From Advenella kashmirensis W13003 (GTDB lineage: Bacteria > Pseudomonadota > Gammaproteobacteria > Burkholderiales > Burkholderiaceae_B): DNA of 64,000 bases. A program made the position numbers and the translations under genes. Below the pieces are notes generated by a model. It did no database searches. It saw only the letters and a list, made by a program, of their open reading frames with translations, and was not told the DNA's origin. This document shows, in pieces, positions 16,581-26,218 of the stretch (positions are counted from its first letter, which is position 1; every line of letters begins with the position of its first letter). Location of the stretch: contig NZ_KI650979.1 in NCBI RefSeq assembly GCF_000506985.1, positions 620,001-684,000 on the forward strand, written 5' to 3'.

Positions 16581-17561
16581 TTGAAAACACAACGACAAAA
16601 ATTCCTGCAACTGGGAATCACGATTTTTGCTGCGACCGTATCATCGCTGACGACAGTGAACGCATACGCCGCCTGGCCTGCAGATAAACCAATACGCCTG
16701 ATCGTTCCTTATGCCGCTGGCGGCGCGACGGACATTCTCGGACGGGCCGTCGGAAACAGAATGGCCAAGGAACTGAAGCAAACGATCGTGGTGGAAAACA
16801 AACCCGGCGCGGGAAGCATGCTTGGTTCCCAGCAAGTGGTGCGCTCCGATCCCGATGGCTACACCATTTTGCTGGGCAGTATTTCAAATGTGCTGAATAT
16901 GTACTTCTACAAGGAACCGCTTTACGATCTGCGCAAGGACCTCAAGCCGGTCGCGCAGATTGTTTCTGTCCCGAATTTTCTTGCCGTCAGCAAATCGGTA
17001 CCTGCCAAAAATGTGGCCGAGCTGATCGCGCTGGCCAAGCAGAAACCCGGTGAACTCAGTTGCGCAACGTCCGGTGTAGGATCGTCTCCATACTTGTCGT
17101 GCGAATTATTCAAGGTGATGGCCAATATTGATCTGATCAACACCCCCTTCAAGGGTGGTGCGCCGGCCATTCAGTCCGCCATTGGAAATCAGACCACGAT
17201 GGTGTTTGCCAACGAAGCATGGCCTTATATTGATTCAGGCCAGTTGCGGGGTCTGGGTGTCACGACAATAGACCGGTCACCTTATGCCAAAGATGTGCCC
17301 GCCATTTCCGAAACGCTGCCCAAGTACGACGTCACGGCATGGTATGGATTCTGGGTACCGGCCAAAACCCCTGACAAAATCACAAATGCATTAAGTGAAG
17401 CAGTAGAAGATGCGCTGAAAAACAAAGAGGTCCTGAATACGCTTAAACAACTGGGCGCAACACCGAAGCCAACAAACCCGCAGGAGTTTGGCGAGTATGT
17501 GAATGCCGAAATTGACCGCTGGGCTGCCATTACAAAGGAAATGAAAGTCGAGGCAAAATGA
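16581..17561 (+). CDS. Bug-family (TctC-like) periplasmic substrate receptor
   Basis: A 326-residue receptor read from a TTG (AAAGGAG eight bases before it). Signal peptide to about VNAYAAWPADKP, then PIRLIVPYAAGGATDILGRA and IVVENKPGAGSMLGSQ, with a cysteine pair (LSCATSGVGSSPYLSCELF) that could be a disulfide. Its end overlaps the following acyl-CoA ligase gene by four bases (ATGA), so receptor and ligase are made together. Bug proteins bind carboxylates; coupling to an acid-CoA ligase suggests that the bound compound is the acid that is then activated. Confidence 0.92.
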   Translation: MKTQRQKFLQLGITIFAATVSSLTTVNAYAAWPADKPIRLIVPYAAGGATDILGRAVGNRMAKELKQTIVVENKPGAGSMLGSQQVVRSDPDGYTILLGSISNVLNMYFYKEPLYDLRKDLKPVAQIVSVPNFLAVSKSVPAKNVAELIALAKQKPGELSCATSGVGSSPYLSCELFKVMANIDLINTPFKGGAPAIQSAIGNQTTMVFANEAWPYIDSGQLRGLGVTTIDRSPYAKDVPAISETLPKYDVTAWYGFWVPAKTPDKITNALSEAVEDALKNKEVLNTLKQLGATPKPTNPQEFGEYVNAEIDRWAAITKEMKVEAK

Positions 17562-19096
17562 AAACAGGACTCAGCAATGCCGCGCGGACAGGAATCATGA
17601 TGAGAAGACTAGGCGATGTACTGAAAAACTGGGTTGAAACCACACCCGACAACCCCGCTATTTCAGATGAAATTCGGTCACTGAATTACCGGCAGCTGGA
17701 TCAGGCTGTAACCAACTGTCGGGAATTTCTTGCGCAATCAGGCATCCGGCCTGGCGACCGTCTGGCCGTGATCGGAGAAAACAGCACAACACTTGCCATC
17801 CTCATTCTTGCGGCGGGCCTGGATGATATTTGGGTAGTATTGGAAAATGCGCGTCGCGCGCCGCTGGAAACCGATGGCGTATGCGAGCACGCCCAGCCTC
17901 GACGCGTACTTTATCTGACGGAAAACTCGCCTTCCGCACAAGACCATGCCAATCGTCATGGAGCGTCGTTCTTATCGACGTCTTTCGGCGCGCTGGCCAT
18001 GGGTCCGCTAAAGGATGCGACAACCGAGCCCTGCTTTGAGTCCGCGCATGAACAGGTCGCCGCTCTTATCTATACGACGGGCAGCACCGGCAAGCCGAAG
18101 GGAGTCATGCTGACGCATGGCAACCTGCTTTACATCAGCACGCTAATGCAGAAACAACGCCGCCTGATTCCCGAGGATCGGGTCTACGGCATTCTGCCTA
18201 TTACGCATGTGATGGGATTGTCGTCGGGCCTGCTCGGTACCCTTGCCTCGGGCGCCCATGTTCAACTGGTGCCACGGTTCTCCGTCGCCCACTGTGCGCG
18301 CAGTCTGAAAGAGGACGGCATCTCCATTTTACAGGGCGCACCCGCCATGTTTGCGCGCCTGGTGAAATCGGACGAGATGCGTCATTTTCACTCGGATACC
18401 CTGCGGGTCATCGCAGCCGGCGGCGCGCCCCTGGATCCGACGGTCAAACACGAAGTCGAACAGTGTTTCGGCCTGACATTGCATAATGGCTACGGCCTGA
18501 CAGAGGGCTCTGCGATCTGCTGGACCCGCCTGGAATCATGCAACTCCGACTGTTCCGTAGGACCGGCCAATCCCGAAGTCTCCATCGCCATTCTCAATGT
18601 CGATCGTCAGCCTGTAAAACCGGGCAGCCAGGGCTCATTATGGGCAAAAGGCCCCAACATCATGAAAGGCTATTTTCGTGATCCGGAACGTACGGCTGCG
18701 GTGCTAACACCTGATGGCTGGTTCAATACCGAGGATCTTGCCAGGCAATTGCCGGATGGACGTATCCGTATCGAAGGCCGCAGCAAAGACCTGATCATTC
18801 GGTCGGGCTTCAATATCTCTCCCCTGGAAGTGGAAACCGCGCTCAATGCACATGAACAGATTCAGCAATCAGCGGTGATGGGACATCAGGTATGCGGAAA
18901 TGAGGAAATCGTGGCGGTGATCGAGCGATCTCCCGACTCGATACTGAATGAAGCAGACGTGCGTCTCTTTCTCACTGATCGCCTGTCTCCCTACAAACGT
19001 CCAAACCGAATTATTTTTGTCGATACCTTGCCGGTTGCCCCCAATGGCAAGGTTCTCAAGCAACAACTTAAACTGACCCTGAAGGAGCTGACATGA
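17558..19096 (+). CDS. Acyl-CoA synthetase, AMP-binding family
   Basis: A 512-residue adenylate-forming enzyme. The core motif YTTGSTGKPKGVMLTHGN, then NGYGLTEGSA, GWFNTEDLARQLPDGRI and the C-terminal lysine in VAPNGKVLKQQLKL are all intact. It converts a carboxylic acid to its CoA thioester via an acyl-AMP. It overlaps the Bug gene upstream and the enoyl-CoA hydratase gene downstream by four bases each, so the three act together: uptake, activation, beta-oxidation-like hydration. The substrate is unknown; an unsaturated or hydroxylated acid would fit the neighbours. Internal ATGs shortly after the start (17597) are possible alternatives. Confidence 0.92.
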   Translation: MKTGLSNAARTGIMMRRLGDVLKNWVETTPDNPAISDEIRSLNYRQLDQAVTNCREFLAQSGIRPGDRLAVIGENSTTLAILILAAGLDDIWVVLENARRAPLETDGVCEHAQPRRVLYLTENSPSAQDHANRHGASFLSTSFGALAMGPLKDATTEPCFESAHEQVAALIYTTGSTGKPKGVMLTHGNLLYISTLMQKQRRLIPEDRVYGILPITHVMGLSSGLLGTLASGAHVQLVPRFSVAHCARSLKEDGISILQGAPAMFARLVKSDEMRHFHSDTLRVIAAGGAPLDPTVKHEVEQCFGLTLHNGYGLTEGSAICWTRLESCNSDCSVGPANPEVSIAILNVDRQPVKPGSQGSLWAKGPNIMKGYFRDPERTAAVLTPDGWFNTEDLARQLPDGRIRIEGRSKDLIIRSGFNISPLEVETALNAHEQIQQSAVMGHQVCGNEEIVAVIERSPDSILNEADVRLFLTDRLSPYKRPNRIIFVDTLPVAPNGKVLKQQLKLTLKELT

Positions 19097-19839
19097 CCAA
19101 CGCCGTGACTTACGAATCCCGCGACGGCATTGCCATTATCACCATCAATCGCGAAGACCGAATGAATGCCATCGGCCCTGAAGTCGAAGCAGGACTGGCC
19201 CATGCCTGGCAACGCCTCAGGGATAGCGCCGAAGACCGCGTCGGCATCCTGACCGGTGCCGGTAGCAAAGCGTTCTCCGCCGGCAAAGACATGGCGTCGA
19301 CGGCACCGCCCGACTATCGAAGCTTCACACCCAATGTGGGTGTCCTGCTGGAAAAGCCACTGATCGCAGCGGTCAGCGGCTGGTGTATTGGCGGATCCAT
19401 TGTCCTGACCCTGATGTGCGATCTGTGTGTAGTGACCGAAGACGCAAAATTCACTTATCCGGAAGCCAAGCTGGGCTTTGCAGGTGGCATGATCGCCTCC
19501 GCGGCAGCGAGGATTCCTCATAAAGTGGCAATGGAACTGATGCTGCTGGGCGAGACGATCACCGCCCAACGCGCTTATGACATCGGGATGGTCAACCGTG
19601 TGGTTCCGCCTGGCGAACATATGAACGAGGCCATGAAACTGGCCCGGCGTCTTGCCGCCAACGCGCCGCTGGTCATGACAATGCTCAAACGCCTTGCTGC
19701 CCAGACAACGCCAATGAGTCCAGTTGAAATTGCCGGTCATGCGTGGCGGGAAAACCAGCGGGTTTTTGAAAGTGCAGATTTTTCCGAAGGGCTGGCAAGC
19801 TTCTCCGAGAAACGTCCACCGGTATTCAGCGGACGCTGA
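19093..19839 (+). CDS. Enoyl-CoA hydratase/isomerase family protein
   Basis: A 248-residue crotonase-fold protein. The oxyanion-hole segment GSKAFSAGKDM and the second one AAVSGWCIGGSIVL are recognisable, as is EAKLGFAGGM; the loop usually bearing the two catalytic glutamates reads GWCIGGSIVLTLMCDL and YPEAKLGF, so one glutamate position is visible and the other is not obvious. Family members hydrate, isomerise or hydrolyse acyl-CoA esters. It overlaps the ligase gene by four bases and ends the operon. Confidence 0.9.
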   Translation: MTNAVTYESRDGIAIITINREDRMNAIGPEVEAGLAHAWQRLRDSAEDRVGILTGAGSKAFSAGKDMASTAPPDYRSFTPNVGVLLEKPLIAAVSGWCIGGSIVLTLMCDLCVVTEDAKFTYPEAKLGFAGGMIASAAARIPHKVAMELMLLGETITAQRAYDIGMVNRVVPPGEHMNEAMKLARRLAANAPLVMTMLKRLAAQTTPMSPVEIAGHAWRENQRVFESADFSEGLASFSEKRPPVFSGR

Positions 19840-20053
19840 TGCCTGCGCTTATGCATCGGACTTGAAAGCTGTGCCGCTGAATCCCACCGATGATCTTTAT
19901 TTGCGGATATCGGTCGCCACGGTTCCATCACGATTGCAATTGCGCGTCGATACAGGAACTTAACGCCTTACAATGACGAACATGCTCTTTTCCCCGCCTC
20001 TGATGTATTCTGTCGCGTTACCATTTAGCGTACAGGGAAGGATATTTAACGTC

Positions 20054-20821
20054 ATGGACAAAACGCTTCTTAAAGGCTTGAAGGTACTGGAAATCGTCAC
20101 CGGCTCGACCGAACGGATCCGCACCATAGAGGAACTCGCCGATAAAGTCGGCCTGACTCGCAGCAATACTCATCGCACGCTGCAAACACTGATCCATGCC
20201 GGCTTTGTTGCCCGGGACGACCATGACAATTACGTCGGCGGCATCCGGCTTTTTGAACTGGCTGCCAATCAGCTTGCCCAGCTTGATCTGCGTAGCGCTG
20301 CCTCGTCGGCGATGCGTGCCCTGGCGGACAGCACAGGCGAAACGATTCACCTGTCGGTGCTCGATGGATTCGATGTGGTCTATGTGGACAAGATTGACAG
20401 TCCAAGGCCGATTCGCGCCTACTCCATGATTGGGGGGCGAGCGCCCGCTTATGCGGTCGCCACGGGCAAGGCGATCCTGGCCCATCAGACCGAGAGTTTT
20501 CTGCAAAGCCATAGCGCACAACTCAAGAAACATACCGACGCCACGATCACAGACCTTGAAGCATTGCAAAAGGCGCTGGCCAGGACGATCAAACAGGGCT
20601 ATGCCGTCAACCGGGGCGAGTGGCGTGACGGGGTCGGCGGTATTGCTGTGCCTATTTTCAATGGATTGGGCCAGATCGCCGGCGCCGTCGGCATCTCTGC
20701 CCCGCTTGATCGGCTGACACCCGCAAGAGTACGTCTGCTCGTCCCGGAAGTCATTGACTGTGCCCGCACCATTTCGCGACAGCTGGGATACTCAGATCGC
20801 CCCGGGAATCTGATCGATTGA
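20054..20821 (+). CDS. IclR-family transcriptional regulator
   Basis: A regulator of about 255 residues with an N-terminal winged helix ([20 protein letters not shown], then [20 protein letters not shown]) and a C-terminal GAF-like effector domain ([54 protein letters not shown]). The ATG at 20054 begins [12 protein letters not shown] and has AAGGA upstream; the frame is open further back to 19973 with no site. It lies between the enoyl-CoA hydratase operon and the oxidoreductase gene, all on the plus strand, and is the likely regulator of this island. IclR proteins often respond to an aromatic or carboxylic acid. Confidence 0.9.
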   Translation: MDKTLLKGLKVLEIVTGSTERIRTIEELADKVGLTRSNTHRTLQTLIHAGFVARDDHDNYVGGIRLFELAANQLAQLDLRSAASSAMRALADSTGETIHLSVLDGFDVVYVDKIDSPRPIRAYSMIGGRAPAYAVATGKAILAHQTESFLQSHSAQLKKHTDATITDLEALQKALARTIKQGYAVNRGEWRDGVGGIAVPIFNGLGQIAGAVGISAPLDRLTPARVRLLVPEVIDCARTISRQLGYSDRPGNLID

Positions 20822-20891
20822 CCTGCTTTTTTTGATCGACAGGCTGCGTTCCCGTTTAATCTATCACTCACCGAACTGGAGAATATGCAAT

Positions 20892-21878
20892 ATGTTTAAA
20901 GCCATCATGATTGACAAAGACGATGCAGGATACCGCGCCGAGGTCAAAACCGTTGATGAGGCGCAACTGCCGGAAGGCGACGTGTTGGTCGATGTGAAAT
21001 TTTCAACCATCAATTACAAGGATGGCCTGGCCATTACCGGAAAATCTCCTGTAGTTCGACAATTCCCGATGATCCCTGGCATTGATTTTTGCGGCCTGGT
21101 AAAAGAAAGTCGGCATGCAGACTTTAAGGTCGGCGACCCCGTCATACTCAATGGCTGGGGCGTTGGTGAGACCCATTGGGGAGGCCTGGCCCAGCAGGCC
21201 AGGGTTCACGGCAAGTGGCTGATTCGTCTTCCGGCAGGCATGAAAAGCGACCAGGCCATGTCCATTGGCACAGCGGGCTATACTGCCATGCTATGCGTCA
21301 TGGCCTTGCAGCGCAACGGCCTCACGCCCGACTCGGGCGATATTCTGGTGACCGGTGCAGCAGGCGGGGTTGGCAGCGTCGCCGTTGCCCTGCTTTCCTC
21401 GCTGGGTTTTCGCGTACTGGCATCCACCGGCAGGCCGCAAGAGGAGGCCTATTTGAAAAAACTGGGCGCCACCGAGATTGTTGATCGCAGTAGCTTGAGC
21501 GAGCCCGGCAAGCCTCTGGGCAAGGAACGGTGGGCCGGTGCAGTGGACAGTGTCGGCAGCCACACACTGGCCAATGTCTGCGCCGGGACAAAATACCGTG
21601 GCGTTGTCGCCGCATGCGGCCTGGCCCAGGGGATGGATTTTCCAGGCTCGGTTGCACCCTTCATTCTGCGCGGGATCACGCTCGCGGGAATCGATAGCGT
21701 TCACTGCCCCCTTGCCGACCGCCAGGAGGCCTGGGACCGGCTGGGCAAGGAGCTGGATCCGGCCAAACTGGCGCTCATCGGCTCCACGACGGTAGGACTG
21801 AATGACGTGATTCCGCTGGCCAGCCAGATTCTGGCAGGACAGGTGCGCGGACGGATCGTGGTCGATGTCAACAAGTAG
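20892..21878 (+). CDS. Acryloyl-CoA reductase-like/YhdH-type quinone oxidoreductase
   Basis: A 328-residue zinc-independent medium-chain dehydrogenase of the YhdH/AcuI group. It has [11 protein letters not shown]-like [46 protein letters not shown] and the NADPH-binding [16 protein letters not shown] followed by ASTGRPQEE. AcuI enzymes reduce acryloyl-CoA to propanoyl-CoA and thus protect from a toxic electrophile; YhdH relatives may act on other enoyl-CoAs. The position after the IclR gene suits use on an unsaturated CoA ester from this island. GGAGA lies about ten bases before the ATG. Convergent with trpA, 23 bases away. Confidence 0.87.
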   Translation: MFKAIMIDKDDAGYRAEVKTVDEAQLPEGDVLVDVKFSTINYKDGLAITGKSPVVRQFPMIPGIDFCGLVKESRHADFKVGDPVILNGWGVGETHWGGLAQQARVHGKWLIRLPAGMKSDQAMSIGTAGYTAMLCVMALQRNGLTPDSGDILVTGAAGGVGSVAVALLSSLGFRVLASTGRPQEEAYLKKLGATEIVDRSSLSEPGKPLGKERWAGAVDSVGSHTLANVCAGTKYRGVVAACGLAQGMDFPGSVAPFILRGITLAGIDSVHCPLADRQEAWDRLGKELDPAKLALIGSTTVGLNDVIPLASQILAGQVRGRIVVDVNK

Positions 21879-21901
21879 GTGACAATTGCACAGGCTGCCG
21901 G

Positions 21902-22711
21902 TCAGCGGCGGGCTGCCCGCACCGCCTGTGACAGTTCGCCACAAAGTGCCAGCACGTCTGACTTTGCCTGTTCACCGTCTTTCGCATCAGCGATCTTCTG
22001 AACCAAAGCAGAACCGACCACCACGCCATCAGCCACTCTGGCGATATTGGCCGCCTGTTCAGGTGTACGGATACCGAATCCGACACTGACCGGAACGGCA
22101 GTATGTTTGCGGATACGCGTCACCGCTTGTTGCACGTGTTCAATCGTAGCTGATCCCGCACCCGTCGTACCCGCAACGGAAACGTAATAGATAAACCCGC
22201 TGGCGTTACCCAGAATGCGCGCAAGACGCGCATCGTCACTGGTTGGTGTCGTCAGACGAATGAAGTCAATGCCGGCGGCCTGTGCCGGATCACACAAATC
22301 ACGATCGTGCTCTGCTGGCAGATCCACGACAATCAGTCCGTCCACACCGGCCTTGGCGGCATCGGCAACAAACTGCGCAACGCCGTATTTGTGAATGGGG
22401 TTGAAATAGCCCATCAACACAATCGGTGTCTCGTTATCTTTCGTTCGGAACGCTCCGATCATCTTGAGCGTTTTGGCGACATTCTGGCCCTGGGCCAACG
22501 CACGCAGGCTGGAGAGCTGGATAGCAGGCCCATCGGCCATGGGGTCGGTAAACGGCATGCCCAGTTCGATAATATCGGCACCGGCCGCCGGCAAGCCATT
22601 CAAAATGGCAGCGGCCGTGTCGTAATCGGGGTCCCCGGCAGTCAGGAAGGTGACCAGGGCCGCACGATTTTCTTTTTTCAATTGCTCAAAGCGTTTTTGC
22701 AGGCGACTCAT
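21902..22711 (-). CDS. trpA: Tryptophan synthase alpha chain
   Basis: A 269-residue TIM-barrel enzyme that splits indole-3-glycerol phosphate into indole and glyceraldehyde 3-phosphate. The two catalytic acids are seen in [17 protein letters not shown] (glutamate and aspartate), and the phosphate-binding [14 protein letters not shown] and [12 protein letters not shown] are typical. Its start overlaps the trpB stop by four bases, the usual arrangement for a tunnelled two-subunit enzyme. trpF is not upstream, in contrast to the trpFBA arrangement common in betaproteobacteria. Confidence 0.97.
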   Translation of the reverse strand: MSRLQKRFEQLKKENRAALVTFLTAGDPDYDTAAAILNGLPAAGADIIELGMPFTDPMADGPAIQLSSLRALAQGQNVAKTLKMIGAFRTKDNETPIVLMGYFNPIHKYGVAQFVADAAKAGVDGLIVVDLPAEHDRDLCDPAQAAGIDFIRLTTPTSDDARLARILGNASGFIYYVSVAGTTGAGSATIEHVQQAVTRIRKHTAVPVSVGFGIRTPEQAANIARVADGVVVGSALVQKIADAKDGEQAKSDVLALCGELSQAVRAARR

Positions 22712-23919
22712 GCTTGTTGCTCCTTCTCTTTGCTGTGTTGCATCACGGTCTGCATATCCTTGTCACCACGACCGGACAAATTGACGACCATCAAATGTTC
22801 TTTGGGCAGGGTCGACGCCAGCCTGAAAGCCTCGGCCAGTGCATGAGCGCTTTCCAGTGCGGGAATAATACCCTCCAGGCGACAGCACAAGTGCAATGCG
22901 TCCAGCGCTTCATTATCTGTGATGGCGGTGTATTGCACCCGGCCGATGCTATGCAGCCAGGCGTGTTCAGGACCGATTCCCGGATAGTCCAGACCGGCAG
23001 AAATCGAATGCGCATCAATAATCTGTCCGTCATCGTTTTGCAGCAGGAAGGTGCGGTTGCCGTGCAGGACTCCCGGCACGCCCCCATTCAGACTTGCCGC
23101 GTGCTTGCCACTTTCGATACCATGGCCGGCCGCTTCCACGCCGATAATTCGGACGTCCTTGTCATCCAGAAACTCATGGAACAATCCGATGGCATTAGAG
23201 CCGCCACCGACGCAGGCGACCAGCGAATCGGGCAGACGACCCTCATGCGCCATCATCTGCTCGCGAGTCTCTTTACCGATGACCGCCTGGAAATCGCGCA
23301 CCATTGTCGGATAGGGGTGAGGGCCGGCAACGGTGCCGATCAAATAATAAGTTGAGTCGACATTCGTGACCCAGTCGCGCAAGGCTTCATTCATTGCGTC
23401 CTTAAGCGTTCCCGTACCAGCAGTGACCGGCAGCACTTCTGCGCCCAGCAATTTCATACGAAATACGTTGGCCTGTTGACGGTCAATATCGGTGCTACCC
23501 ATATAAATCACGCATTGCAGACCAAAACGGGCCGCAACGGTAGCGGTTGCCACGCCGTGCATCCCTGCCCCGGTTTCTGCAATGATTCTTTTTTTGCCCA
23601 TGCGTTTTGCAAGCAAAATCTGACCAATGCAGTTATTGATTTTATGCGCGCCGGTATGGTTCAGCTCTTCTCGTTTGAGATAAATTCTGGCGCCACCCAG
23701 GTGCTCGGTCAGACGCTCAGCGTAATACAGCGGACTGGGACGACCCACATAATCGCGTTGAAAATAGGCCAGTTCCTTTGCAAATGCGTCATCCGCTTTA
23801 GCCTTGTCGTACTCGGCGGCCAATTCGTGAATCAGTGGCATCAGCGTCTCGGCGACATATTGTCCGCCGAAATCACCAAACATGCCTGCTGGTCCTGTGT
23901 CTGTGGTCAATGAAGCCAT
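22708..23919 (-). CDS. trpB: Tryptophan synthase beta chain
   Basis: A 403-residue PLP enzyme that condenses indole with serine. The PLP lysine is in [15 protein letters not shown], followed by [20 protein letters not shown] and the phosphate-binding [10 protein letters not shown]. Length and motifs are normal. An AGGAG lies about 11 bases before the ATG. The divergent neighbour is trpI, so the gene pair should be activated when indole-3-glycerol phosphate builds up, as known in Pseudomonas. Confidence 0.97.
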   Translation of the reverse strand: MASLTTDTGPAGMFGDFGGQYVAETLMPLIHELAAEYDKAKADDAFAKELAYFQRDYVGRPSPLYYAERLTEHLGGARIYLKREELNHTGAHKINNCIGQILLAKRMGKKRIIAETGAGMHGVATATVAARFGLQCVIYMGSTDIDRQQANVFRMKLLGAEVLPVTAGTGTLKDAMNEALRDWVTNVDSTYYLIGTVAGPHPYPTMVRDFQAVIGKETREQMMAHEGRLPDSLVACVGGGSNAIGLFHEFLDDKDVRIIGVEAAGHGIESGKHAASLNGGVPGVLHGNRTFLLQNDDGQIIDAHSISAGLDYPGIGPEHAWLHSIGRVQYTAITDNEALDALHLCCRLEGIIPALESAHALAEAFRLASTLPKEHLMVVNLSGRGDKDMQTVMQHSKEKEQQA

Positions 23920-23942
23920 GAGGGTCTATTCTCCTGTCGATC

Positions 23943-23966
23943 GCTCTGTCCGGGTTCAAACAGAGC
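23943..23966. repeat. Inverted repeat in the trpB leader
   Basis: GCTCTGT and ACAGAGC, seven bases each, flank a ten-base spacer, just upstream of trpB. It could be a leader hairpin or part of the TrpI site; there is no T-run that would make it a terminator. Confidence 0.35.
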
Positions 23967-23967
23967 C

Positions 23968-23982
23968 TGTTTTCATGAAACA
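23968..23982. promoter_or_regulatory. Candidate TrpI binding site
   Basis: TGTTTTCATGAAACA is a near-palindrome with the T-N11-A shape of LysR-type sites, situated midway between the divergent trpI and trpB starts. It is an inference from position and shape only. Confidence 0.35.
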
Positions 23983-24052
23983 AGGATAAGCCATCTGTCG
24001 ACACAAAAAAAGCGATAAAATTGCCTTAACATGTCAGAAAATATCACACATT

Positions 24053-24958
24053 ATGAGCAGAGACATTCCCCCGCTGAACGCACTGCGTGCGTTTGAAAGC
24101 GCAGCCCGCCTGCTAAGTGTCAGCAAGGCAGGAGATGAACTGCACGTGACTCATGGTGCGATCAGTCGGCAAATCCGCCTGCTGGAAACCTCCCTTGGCG
24201 TCGAACTTTTCGAGAAAGAAGGTCGGGGCGTAAAACTCACCAATGCAGGAATGCAGCTGCGCGATGCCAGCGCCGCTGCATTCGACCGCATTGCGGGAGC
24301 CTGCGCCGACATTCGCCATCTGGCCACCAATGGCCCCTTCGTACTCGCCTGCCCCGGGAGTCTGCTGGCCCGCTGGTTCATTCCCAGGCTGGATAAGCTG
24401 AATCACGATTTACCACAATTGCGATTACAACTGACCGCCGGCGAAGGCGAGCTTGATCCACGGAATCCGAATGTGCATGCCACACTCTGTTTTGCCGCGC
24501 CTCCCTGGCCACAAGATATGCAGGTGTATGACCTGGGCGCGGAACAGATTGGCGCCGTGATCAGCCCACGACATGTCCACTACGAAGCGCTTGCCAATGC
24601 ACCTGTTGCCGCGCTTCTGACCGAACCGCTCATGTATCCTGCCTCACGACCACAAGCCTGGACGCAATGGGCACAGGCTCACGCGCTGCCTGCAGACCGT
24701 CTGCAACTAGGGACGGCTTTTGAGCATCTTTACTACCTGCTGGAAGCCGCCACGGCGGGGCTGGGCGTTGCCATTGCGCCGCAACAGGTTGTGGCCGACG
24801 ATCTTGCCGCCCACCGGCTGGAAGCACCCTGGGGGTTTGTCGAAACACCGGCACGACTCAGCCTATGGGTGCCGCAGGCACGCGCAGATCAGCGCTCAGG
24901 CGCGCTGGCCGAGTGGCTCAAGAATGAACTTACAAAGCAACGACAGCGACAATCGTGA
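24053..24958 (+). CDS. trpI: LysR-type activator of trpBA (TrpI)
   Basis: A 301-residue LysR regulator divergent from trpBA. The N terminus ([37 protein letters not shown]) and later segments [39 protein letters not shown] and [13 protein letters not shown] match, as I remember it, the Pseudomonas TrpI sequence closely along the whole length. TrpI binds indole-3-glycerol phosphate and activates trpBA. The arrangement trpI><trpBA is the Pseudomonas one. Confidence comes from both sequence and position. Confidence 0.93.
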   Translation: MSRDIPPLNALRAFESAARLLSVSKAGDELHVTHGAISRQIRLLETSLGVELFEKEGRGVKLTNAGMQLRDASAAAFDRIAGACADIRHLATNGPFVLACPGSLLARWFIPRLDKLNHDLPQLRLQLTAGEGELDPRNPNVHATLCFAAPPWPQDMQVYDLGAEQIGAVISPRHVHYEALANAPVAALLTEPLMYPASRPQAWTQWAQAHALPADRLQLGTAFEHLYYLLEAATAGLGVAIAPQQVVADDLAAHRLEAPWGFVETPARLSLWVPQARADQRSGALAEWLKNELTKQRQRQS

Positions 24959-25024
24959 TACTGACCTGCCTGTTCTAAAATAGGGATTATGTCCGTACCT
25001 CGTCACCGAGCGAAGGAAAAAAAA

Positions 25025-25411
25025 ATGCCTTACCGCCTGCTTGCCGATCTGGTGCTGATTGCGCACTTCGCCTTTATTCTGTTTGCAATATTCGGCGGGC
25101 TGCTGGTACTTTACCGGTTCAAAGTAATCTGGCTGCACGTGCCGGCGCTATTGTGGGGAGCCAGCATAGTCGGGCTGGGAGGGATTTGCCCGCTTACACC
25201 ACTTGAAAACACACTCAGGAATATGGCGGGTCAGCAGGCCTATAGCGGCAGTTTTCTGGAGCATTATCTGCTTCTGCTCATTTATCCGCCCGGTTTGACC
25301 CGTGAGGTGCAGATCCTGCTGGCAGCCGCGCTGATAGTGTTGAATATCCTGATTTACGCAGCGGTGGTTTGGCGCTACGGCAAACAGAAACGAACGGACA
25401 AAAGATACTGA
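25025..25411 (+). CDS. DUF2784 family membrane protein
   Basis: A 128-residue protein with about four hydrophobic segments (roughly 5-27, 38-55, 78-93, 98-118) and the DUF2784 features LADLVLIAHFAFILFAIFGG, W.H.P.L.WGA, and CPLTPLEN. The function of the family is unknown; it lies in the inner membrane. The start at 25025 has AAGGA upstream and is preferred over the ATG at 24989. It sits between trpI and queC and seems unrelated to both. Confidence 0.85.
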   Translation: MPYRLLADLVLIAHFAFILFAIFGGLLVLYRFKVIWLHVPALLWGASIVGLGGICPLTPLENTLRNMAGQQAYSGSFLEHYLLLLIYPPGLTREVQILLAAALIVLNILIYAAVVWRYGKQKRTDKRY

Positions 25412-25504
25412 CACGCGCCCGCAACGCACAATTTCAAACCGGGCTTGTGGATGACTTGCTATGATGGCGGATTGAATGCAACAGCTTTTCACTGAGATTT
25501 CGAC

Positions 25505-26212
25505 ATGAACAACAAGGCGCTGGTACTTTTTTCGGGTGGACAGGATTCCACGACCTGTCTGGCATGGGCACTCGATCGCTACGATTATGTGGAGACCATT
25601 GGCTTCAACTATGGTCAGCGCCATGCGGTCGAACTGCAATGCCGGGACCAGGTCATCGAACAGCTTCGCACCCAATTTCCCCACTGGGCAGACAAACTGG
25701 GCAACGACCACATGCTTGATCTGTCGGTTCTGGGGCAGATCAGCGACACCGCACTGACCAAGGACAAAGCCATCGAGTTTGAAAACAGCGGCTTGCCCAA
25801 CACCTTTGTGCCCGGACGCAATCTGCTGTTTTTTAATTTTGCCGCGACCCTCGCTTACCGCCGGGGACTGGAAGTGCTGGTCGGCGGCATGTGCGAAACC
25901 GACTATTCCGGCTACCCCGATTGCAGGGACAATACCCTGAAGGCCCTGCAGGTCGCATTAAGTCTGGGGCTGGATCGCCCCATGGTCATCGAAACCCCGT
26001 TGATGTGGATCGACAAGGAAAAGACCTGGCACATGGCCCACTCCCTGGGCGGCGCACAATTGGTTCAATTGATCGAAGAGCACACCCACACCTGCTATCT
26101 GGGTGACCGGGAACATCGTCATCCCTGGGGCTATGGCTGCAACCAGTGCCCGGCCTGCGACTTGCGTCGAAAGGGATACGAGTTATATAAAAGCGCGCAT
26201 GAATATCGCTGA
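25505..26212 (+). CDS. queC: 7-cyano-7-deazaguanine synthase
   Basis: A 235-residue ATP-dependent enzyme that turns 7-carboxy-7-deazaguanine into preQ0, on the way to queuosine in tRNA. The PP-loop SGGQDST is at residues 10-16, substrate segments [18 protein letters not shown] and [15 protein letters not shown] follow, and the zinc cysteines are in the C-terminal [20 protein letters not shown] with one more CD. No preQ1-riboswitch-like element is evident in the 93 bases upstream and no other que gene is in the window, so it is a stand-alone gene. Confidence 0.97.
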   Translation: MNNKALVLFSGGQDSTTCLAWALDRYDYVETIGFNYGQRHAVELQCRDQVIEQLRTQFPHWADKLGNDHMLDLSVLGQISDTALTKDKAIEFENSGLPNTFVPGRNLLFFNFAATLAYRRGLEVLVGGMCETDYSGYPDCRDNTLKALQVALSLGLDRPMVIETPLMWIDKEKTWHMAHSLGGAQLVQLIEEHTHTCYLGDREHRHPWGYGCNQCPACDLRRKGYELYKSAHEYR

Positions 26213-26218
26213 TGCGGC

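Noticed and set aside
25412-25504. Looked for a preQ1 riboswitch before queC
   Set aside because: No pseudoknot-like C-rich/A-rich element seen in the 93 bases.
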